Assembly (NCBI GenBank): GCA_035772405.1
Contig: JAYKKM010000016.1
Span: forward strand, 307,501-371,500
DNA: 64,000 bases
Reading direction: 5' to 3'
Source: Chrysogorgia sp. JL179-B06
Taxonomy: Eukaryota > Cnidaria > Anthozoa > Scleralcyonacea > Chrysogorgiidae
Below are positions 58,020-64,000 of this stretch, piece after piece. Each line of letters opens with the position of its first letter. Position 1 is the stretch's first letter. Under the pieces are notes generated by a model, which made no database searches, was not told where the DNA came from, and saw only the letters and a list, made by a program, of their open reading frames with translations. The translations under genes and the position numbers were made by a program.

Positions 58020-58362
58020 ATGTAAAATAAAAATGGAATAATAAATATTTTTGCTGACAAATAAAAGATGAAGAATGTTTTTATTTTTTATTTGTAATAT
58101 TAATTCTTATTTTCTCTAAAAATCCACCATATCTACGTGGTTACTAATCCTCCTTTTTGAGATTTATTTTTTAGTGTTTTTAAGATTCCAACACCTTTAT
58201 TAATTTCGTTAATGATATTTTTACCTAATGAGTTAGTTATTTTTATACCACCACGTTTTTTTTATATTACTCTTAAAACCACCACCTCTTTGGTTTTTTT
58301 TCCTTTAAATCCTTTACCTAATAATTTTACATATCTTCTACATTTTTTACAACCCATCATGA

Positions 58363-58922
58363 TTATCGTTTTTTTCTTTTCCAATAGTTCGAACCATAAT
58401 CAGCAAAAATTTCTTCATTGGGTTTTATACGTTTTGAACTTTCTAAAAAGTTTTTTTTTTTTTTTTTATATAAGTAAAATAGGAATTATTTTTATATTTT
58501 GACCCTCTTTTTCCATTATTTGCAAAACGAGCTGCAGAATAAGTACTTAAATCGGCATCCAAACAATTGTTAGCATTCTCACATATACTATAGTTGGCAT
58601 TCACATCTATACCGTATTAACGATTTAATCTTGTTTGATTTGTTTTTCGACCCGTGTATTGGATTTTTTTTTTTTGGATTAAATTGATTTTTCCACGCGA
58701 ACAATCCCTTTCCAGCATTTGGAATAGTTGATTTATTTACACGTAAGTTATCTTCTTTAGCTAAATGCATCCAACATTTCGGGTATGGGATGTACGTTTA
58801 CGACATCTTATTCTTTTTATAGTATTACTTTTACATTGAAGAACGTCCCGTATACTTTGTGATTTATTAATAACCCGTGAGTTATTACGGTGTTTTCTTG
58901 TTGGTAATTTTGTTCTAACCAT
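58363..58922 (-). pseudogene. SET-domain protein (lysine methyltransferase-like), frameshifted at A-runs
   Basis: The N-terminal part is basic (MVRTKLPTRKHRNNSRV). After a frame change near 58785 come VNKSTIPNAGKGLFAWKN (the classic entry motif of SET domains), an Y-T-G turn after an A-run, CLDADLSTYSAARFANN (SET-N/H motif region with RFANN in place of RFxNH) and, after an A18 run near 58450-58468, PNEEIFADYGSNYWKRKK with the C-terminal DYG/YW motif. The SET parts are in order and about the normal size of a minimal viral-type SET domain (about 120 residues). There is no pre-SET Cys cluster. It would methylate lysine using S-adenosylmethionine. Confidence 0.72.
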
Positions 58923-58968
58923 AATTAAATATTGTTTTAATTCCAAGATAGACCATATTATTTTGTTT

Positions 58969-59418
58969 AACTCTTTCCTGTCCGACACAGTCAAAAGGGT
59001 AATAGAAGACCCTGATGTCGTCAATCGAAAAACACGGCACACGGTAACGCAAAATTAAAAATTGAAATTCGACAAGCGCCAGGCACATGAGATCCACTCA
59101 CACGCCAAGTTTGATTTGATTTCATAAACAACTCTGCAATTGGTGGCGTTTTGAATTTTCATGATGCTACACGGGCGCCCAAGATGACGTTTTCTAGCAA
59201 AATGGAGGGTTTTTCAACCTAATTTATGATAATTAATGCTAATTTATATTAACATAATGTGTCTTGTTCGGGAAATTCAAAAGCACAAGTAAAAGCCGGT
59301 TTATCGGACTTTCAGAAAATGTATAGGTTTCGCAACAGTTATGGATATTTCCAGAGATATCGATAGGACAAAGAGGTAGTTCAATTTTAGATGTTTTTCA
59401 GCCGGACAGGAAAGAGTT
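58969..59418. mobile_element. MITE of about 450 bp splitting a virus-element gene
   Basis: Inverted ends AACTCTTTCCTGTCCG and CGGACAGGAAAGAGTT. The interior includes a CGGGCGCCC-type GC patch and no long frame. On the minus strand the reading frame that ends at the right flank (KIECIIKFI) is resumed in frame at the left flank (NKIIWSILELKQYL), so the MITE landed within an open frame. Confidence 0.6.
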
Positions 59419-59685
59419 TATAAATTTTATAATACATTCAATTTTATATATAATAGATGATGATAATTGATATATATATATTTTTAAATCTTCTAATCTT
59501 TCTTGTATTACTAAATAATTAATATAAATGATTTCCTCATTATCTTCTGTAAAATTTTATAGACATTCACGAAATATTTCTGGTGAAAATAAAACACACG
59601 CATCATTATCTAAAACTTCATAGGCTATATAAGGTTCGTTATTTTTATTTTTTAAATAAATTTCTATATGTATAGTTTCACTCAT
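59419..59685 (-). pseudogene. Upstream part of the frame interrupted by the MITE
   Basis: Starts MSETIHIEIYLKNKNNEPY (ATG at 59683-59685), has one in-frame TAA at about 59557, then continues open (NFTEDNEEIIYINYLVIQER) to the MITE. It may be a separate gene of about 90 codons or the N-terminus of the SET-domain protein. No family recognised. Confidence 0.35.
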
Positions 59686-59867
59686 TTTTTTTAGAAAAAT
59701 ATGGGTAATTGGATCGGTGTTGGAGATAAACCGTTGGTGACCTTTAACTGTATTAGTGTAAAAGAGGCAGATCATATTAATATAATGGTTCTTGTTAATG
59801 GAGAGGAAAAAATAAATAAAAAATCCTCATGTATTTCTTGTTTTAGAAGAAAAAAATAAAAAAAACC

Positions 59868-61861
59868 ATGGACAATCAACAGAAGAAATTTAAATATACT
59901 TAAAAAGAGATAGAACGTCCAGTAAGTTTGTTTGAAAGTGAAACAAAAAACCTCAAACAAATGACGATAACATTATTAGTGTCGAGAGAATAAATGAAAA
60001 AGAAAATGAAAAGTTTAAAATGATTGAACAAACTTTTTCAATATCTATTGCTCGTAAAGCGGGTGTTAATTTTATAGCTTTTATACAATCGTTGACGTTA
60101 CTTTTTACTTATTTGATTAATTATGCACGGACAGGTGTTAAAAATAATGATGACTATGTGCGATTTATTTTTAGTCATGCAACTAGGGTTTTTTTTCTAC
60201 AGCGGTAATGAAATTAAGCGATATTAATGTAAATATTTTTTAAATATTTTTGAAAAACATATGCTAAGTAATCAAGAAATGATAGCGAACGGTTGGAAAT
60301 GTACGGTAGTTATTCAAACTTTTCCATCAGGATTATCAGCTAAGAATTTATCAAGTAACAAAAAAAAATCCTTTACTTAGGACAAAAAAAATGTACAATA
60401 CATTAAATAAAGCAAATGAAAATGATAGTGGTGGGGGTAAAGTAAATAAATCTATAACAAAATATGATCGTAAATTTCGCACTGGAGTTTTTTATATTAT
60501 CAGTACTAAGTTAACGCAAACAATTAAAAATTGTTGTTTTGCGTTATCTATTTTAGTAGGTCTATCGTTTTTGTATAAAGATCATAGGTATGAGACGATG
60601 ACTAAACATCCTAGTAAAAGTATTGACGAATTATTTAATATTGATGAAATACGTGATGTGTATAAAAAATCGGGTATACCCGAGGGTGAAGAAGTTAAAG
60701 TTAAACAATTTTCGATTGTGTACGAAAAATTTCTTAATGCTCAAGGTGTTGACTTGGTAGTGTATTCAGATCGCGATTTAGACAATATCATTTATGATTC
60801 ACGTACAGATTCTGAAGGAAATCTTATTAAATTAACTAATAATATAGTATGTTTATGGTTAAATAATAAACATGATGTTGTTTTAAATATGAAGGAATTT
60901 TCTAAAATACAACCCAATAAATTTTGTATTAAATGTATGAGTTATTTTTCACATGGTGAATTCATTGATTCACACGTGTGTCGAACTAATTTAACCTGTC
61001 AAAAATGTTATAAAAATAATTTATGCCCTAAAGATCAAAGATTCAATGTTCTAATTGTAATATATTGTTTTATAATCAAACATGTTATTTTAATCATTTA
61101 ACCTATAAAATTTTTAAACCTCCAAAAAATTATTCACGTTTAACTGCTTGTCAATATATGTTTTTTTGTGAAACATGTTATAAAATATGTTCTAGATTTT
61201 CTTTTATTCAACGTGATAAAAGTGTAAAACATGATTGTTCTAAAAGATTTTGTTTTCATTGTAATAGTTATCAGAAAAAGACGCATTATTGTTTTATGAA
61301 AACACAATCTATTCCAAAAAATAAAGAACAACCACCAACATTATTTTTTTTCGATTTTGAAACAAAAGTAGATGAAAATAAAATGTCAGTTCCTTTTTAT
61401 GGTATAGTACAAAAAGTATGCATGCACTGTCAAGATATCCCGTTTAAAAAACAACAAATGCCATTAATAAAACAATCGTGTTTTATTGATGAAAATATTG
61501 AAGCTGTTAGTTGTTGTGGGTATAGACAATTTCTTTTTGATAATAATAATAGTGGTGTTGTTGAAGATTTATGTAGTTTTATATTGGAACAAGAGGGTTC
61601 TGTTTGGATCGCCCATAATGGGGGGAGATTTGATACAATTTTTATTTTTAAATATTTATTAGAAAAATTAAAAATTATTCCAAAAACTATTATGAATGGT
61701 ACTAAAATAATGAGTTTAGAAATATGCGAGAAGAATATTCGATTTTTAGATAGTTATTTATTTTTAACTATGTCCTTATCTGCTATTCCTAAATGTATGG
61801 GTCTTCTGGAAGATGAAAAAGGGTTTCATCCCTATATATTTACTGATTTAAAGTATACTAT
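59868..61861 (+). pseudogene. Family B DNA polymerase (Polinton type), N-terminal and exonuclease part, truncated
   Basis: ATG at 59868 (MDNQQKKFKYT). An N-terminal region spread over several frames includes DDYVRFIFSHA and, in the 236-codon frame 60391-61101, KKSI-type and CCFALSILVGLS segments typical of Polinton polymerases, then Cys/His clusters CIKCMSYF and CQKCYKNNLC. After a shift near 61050 the clusters continue (CETCYKIC, CFHCNSYQKKTHYC). The exonuclease follows: FFDFETK (Exo I, about 61350), IAHNGGRFDTIFIFKYLL (Exo II, about 61610) and IRFLDSYLF (about 61740). The match stops at about 61861 with the LINE, so the polymerase palm motifs are missing. Confidence 0.78.
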
Positions 61862-63436
61862 TATACTGTCGACAGAGCCATTACTGATAACTGGAGATTT
61901 TAATATTTATGTTGATAATCCTGATGATGTGTATGCTGCTGAGTTTCTAGACATTTTGGAATCAATGGGACTTATGCAGCATGTGGATGTACCTACCCAT
62001 GAACATGGTCACACCCTTGATCTGTTCATTACTCGTCAGTTTGATTCCATTATATTGCGTCCACGTACAATTGGTCGTTTCTTTTCAGACCATGCTGTTG
62101 TTTCTTTTCAGACCATGCTGTTGTTTCTTTTCAGACCATGCTGTTGTTTCTTGTTCTCTGAATTCAGTTAAACCACGTGCGTCTGTCAAGTCTATTACTT
62201 ATAGGAAACTCAAGTCTATCGATTTGGATGTATTAAGAAACGATCTTACCAAGTCATCCCTTTGTACTGATGATATCACGGATTTGGATGAGCTTGTTTG
62301 TTGTTACAACTTAACATTGTCTTCCTTGATAGATCAGCATGCTCCCGTACAATACAGAAAAGTTGTTGACAGGCCACGCATCCCTTGGTTTAATAATGAA
62401 ATCAAAACAGCAATTAGAGATAGAAGAAGAGCCGAGCGAAAATGGAGAGCAACTAAAAGTGCAATTCATTTGGCTGCTTTTAAACAGAAAAAGAACTATG
62501 CCACACTTTTAATGAACTGGGCACGCTGTACATACTATTGTGATTTTATTCATGACAATAGTAAGGACGAGGGAAGACTGTTTAAAGCAGCAAAGACCTT
62601 ACTGACTGAGTCAAAAACATTATCTATACCAGAAGGATCGGATGCTGAAGTTGTAGCCAATGATATAGGAAAGTACTTTGTGCAGAAGATTCAGAATACT
62701 CGTGTTAATTTAACCAATAAACCAGTAGTTTTTGATGAGTTAATAACGGATAGTCGTCCTGAAGCTTCTTTTTCAGACTTTGAAGTACTCTATTGATGAT
62801 GTTCGGAACATCGTGACTCGATCTGCGAAGAAGTCGTGCCGACTAGATCCAATGCCAACTTCAATAACTGTGCAGTGTATGGACGAGCTTCTGCCTGTCA
62901 TCACGTCCATGCTTAATGTTTCTCTCCAGTCGGGATATTTTGCAAAGCAATAGAAGGAGGCTTTAATTTTCCCTTTATTTAAAAAATGTGGACTTGATTT
63001 GAACTTTAAGAACCTTCGTCCTGTTAGTAACTTAACATTTATTTCTAAGCTAACGGAAAGTGCAGCTGCTTATCAGATGCAGTCTCATATGAATGTGAAT
63101 GGTCTGTATTCCGAATTCCAATCATCTGATAGGAAACAACATAGCACAGAAACGGCCCTGATGAAGGTTCATAATGATATTATTTTGAATATGAATAAAC
63201 AGCATGTGACACTACTCGTTTTATTGGACCTTAGTGCAGCGTTTGACACTGTCAACCATGATATTCTTATTTCGCGTCTACAGTCTAAACTTGGCATAAA
63301 TGAAACAGTGCTATCGTGGTTTGAGTCTTACTTATCTGGAAGATCACAACGTGTGTGTGTCAATGGAGCCATTTCAGATACGTTTCACCTTCATTGCGGT
63401 GTTCCGCAAGGATTGTGTCTTGGTCCATTAGTAGTC
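61862..63436 (+). pseudogene. LINE fragment (AP endonuclease end plus reverse transcriptase start), CR1/L2-like
   Basis: Starts inside the endonuclease (LLITGDFNIYVDNPDD, then HEHGHTLDLFITR and SDHAVVS), continues through a linker (62150-62796; HAPVQYRKVVDRPRIPWFN) and into the RT (62999 onward; LRPVSNLTFISKLTE, motif A LLVLLDLSAAFDTVNHDIL, GVPQG motif B). It stops before the catalytic YxDD. A 23-bp triplication at 62081-62149 shifts the frame after SDHAVVS; a further frame change occurs near 62790 and a TAG at about 62952. It is 5'-truncated and joins the DNA polymerase gene at about 61862. Confidence 0.8.
62081..62149. repeat. 23-bp tandem triplication in the LINE
   Basis: Three exact copies of CTTTTCAGACCATGCTGTTG plus TTT. 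One copy fits the endonuclease frame; the two extra copies add 46 bp and break it. Confidence 0.95.
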
Positions 63437-63687
63437 ATATATATATTATTATTATTATTCATGTGTAAGGGATTGGCACTAGCTCTTAACCAATCAGATT
63501 GCAGTAAGTATTTGAATTGACCAATCAGCGAAGAGTTTACATGTTGTGTTTCAGGAGGGTGTCCCAAAATACAGCCAGCTGTGCAGGTTATCCTAATAGG
63601 TTATCCGTAATCAGGGGGTCAATTCAAATAATACTTATATTGCAATTTGATCAGTTTGAGAGCGAAGTGCCAATCCCTTACACATGA
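63437..63687. mobile_element. MITE ending the LINE reverse transcriptase
   Basis: The inverted ends TCATGTGTAAGGGATTGGCA (63459) and its complement (to 63687) extend imperfectly for 55-60 bp, including CCAATCAGATTGCA-like blocks. Left of it is a short TATATATTATTATT tract (63437-63458) where the LINE match is lost. Non-coding. Confidence 0.65.
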
Positions 63688-64000
63688 AGAGGATGATGTT
63701 GTTGGTTGTCCTTTTCGTCGGGAAGGAAACATGGCCGCCGCGCACAGTGAAGTCAAAAAAATAAAAAAATGTATATTTTGGAAAAAATAAATAAAAAGAT
63801 ATATGTGAATTAGTAGTAGTAGTATTTTTAAAAGAAAAAAGAAAAAACATGAATTGTGAATTTGAAATAAAAAAAAGTATTTTAAAATAAAAAAATAAAA
63901 ATATAAAAATGGTTGAAATATTTTTAAAAATAGAACGTTGAATTGTATTTTATAAAAAAAAAAGGAATTGTAAAAAAGTATTTTTAAAAAAAAAATAAGA
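63688..64000. other. Low-complexity A/T-rich tail of the window
   Basis: After a short GC-richer patch (ACATGGCCGCCGCGCACAG near 63730) the sequence is A/T-rich, with repeated AAAAAGTATTTT motifs. The same motif occurs just inside the putative left end of the Polinton-like element (about 51757-51788). This might be the approach to its opposite terminal repeat, but the composition is too simple to tell. No gene seen. Confidence 0.35.

Larger units (their letters stand above)
51720..61861. mobile_element. Polinton/Maverick-like (or related virus-like) element, left end and body
   Basis: Marks: abrupt start within a Tc1-like gene at AGTAAAAATGATTTT (Polinton ends begin with AG), compact genes on both strands, TATA boxes close to ATGs, and a type-2 family B DNA polymerase with Polinton-style Cys/His N-terminus. 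The right terminus is not in the window: a LINE cuts the polymerase gene. No integrase, packaging ATPase, capsid or Ulp1-like protease is recognised, so the assignment rests mainly on the polymerase. A/T content is visibly higher than in the H units. Many genes carry ±1 shifts in A/T runs. Confidence 0.6.

Noticed and set aside
58212..58502. 96-codon Phe/Leu-rich plus-strand frame
   Set aside because: It is antisense to the C-terminal part of the SET-domain gene and mostly reflects T-runs.

Overview
The window is AT-rich, almost gene-free eukaryotic DNA, probably from a marine invertebrate. A cnidarian is the best guess from the mix of Penelope-like retroelements, hAT, piggyBac-like, Mutator-like and Tc1-like elements, foldback MITEs and long (TA)n arrays. 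That guess is inference from repeat content, because no host gene is securely recognised. It is neither bacterial nor plasmid: there are no operons, ribosome binding sites or CRISPR arrays, and nearly every credible reading frame belongs to a mobile element.

Layout. (1) Positions 484-10770 form a diverged palindrome (palindrome A, axis near 7530). Its arms differ by insertions that are visible as filled sites in one arm and empty sites in the other: a hAT-like element, a TTAA-flanked foldback element and a 9-bp-TSD element. (2) Positions 11189-51310 hold four alternately inverted copies of one unit, called H here: H1 (14103 to 11189, minus), H2 (14208 to 23727, plus), H3 (37348 to 23728, minus) and H4 (37451 to 51310, plus). 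They are head-to-head at 14.15 kb and 37.4 kb and tail-to-tail at 23.73 kb. Read outward from the head, a unit holds: a Penelope-like element (PLE) coding for reverse transcriptase plus GIY-YIG endonuclease; a terminal region with a TATA box and a hammerhead ribozyme; a (TA)n array; a tandem array of tRNA-like units; a second, 5'-truncated PLE with inverted terminal repeats; more (TA)n; a hAT MITE; about 2 kb of unassigned DNA; a 1074-bp hAT-like element; an AT-rich tandem repeat; and then nested DNA transposons ending in a Tc1-like transposase remnant. Only H3 carries an uninterrupted 839-codon PLE frame. H1, H2 and H4 are broken mainly by single-base changes in homopolymer runs.

(3) From about 51720 to 61860 lies a Polinton/Maverick-like (or related virus-like) element inserted in the Tc1-like gene. 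Its compact, mostly intronless genes lie on both strands, several with a TATA box just upstream of the ATG. They include a protein-primed-type family B DNA polymerase (exonuclease half only), a SET-domain protein, a possible DnaQ-like protein, an acidic/basic 301-residue protein and several unrecognised genes. Most are frameshifted at A/T runs. (4) A LINE fragment (AP endonuclease plus reverse transcriptase, CR1/L2-like) truncates the polymerase gene at about 61862 and is itself cut by a MITE at 63459. The last 300 bases are A/T-rich low-complexity DNA.

Much of the broken coding sequence could be residual long-read error, and the alternating inversions could be real inverted duplications, stitched haplotypes or chimeric assembly. 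This bears on every conclusion about the H units.
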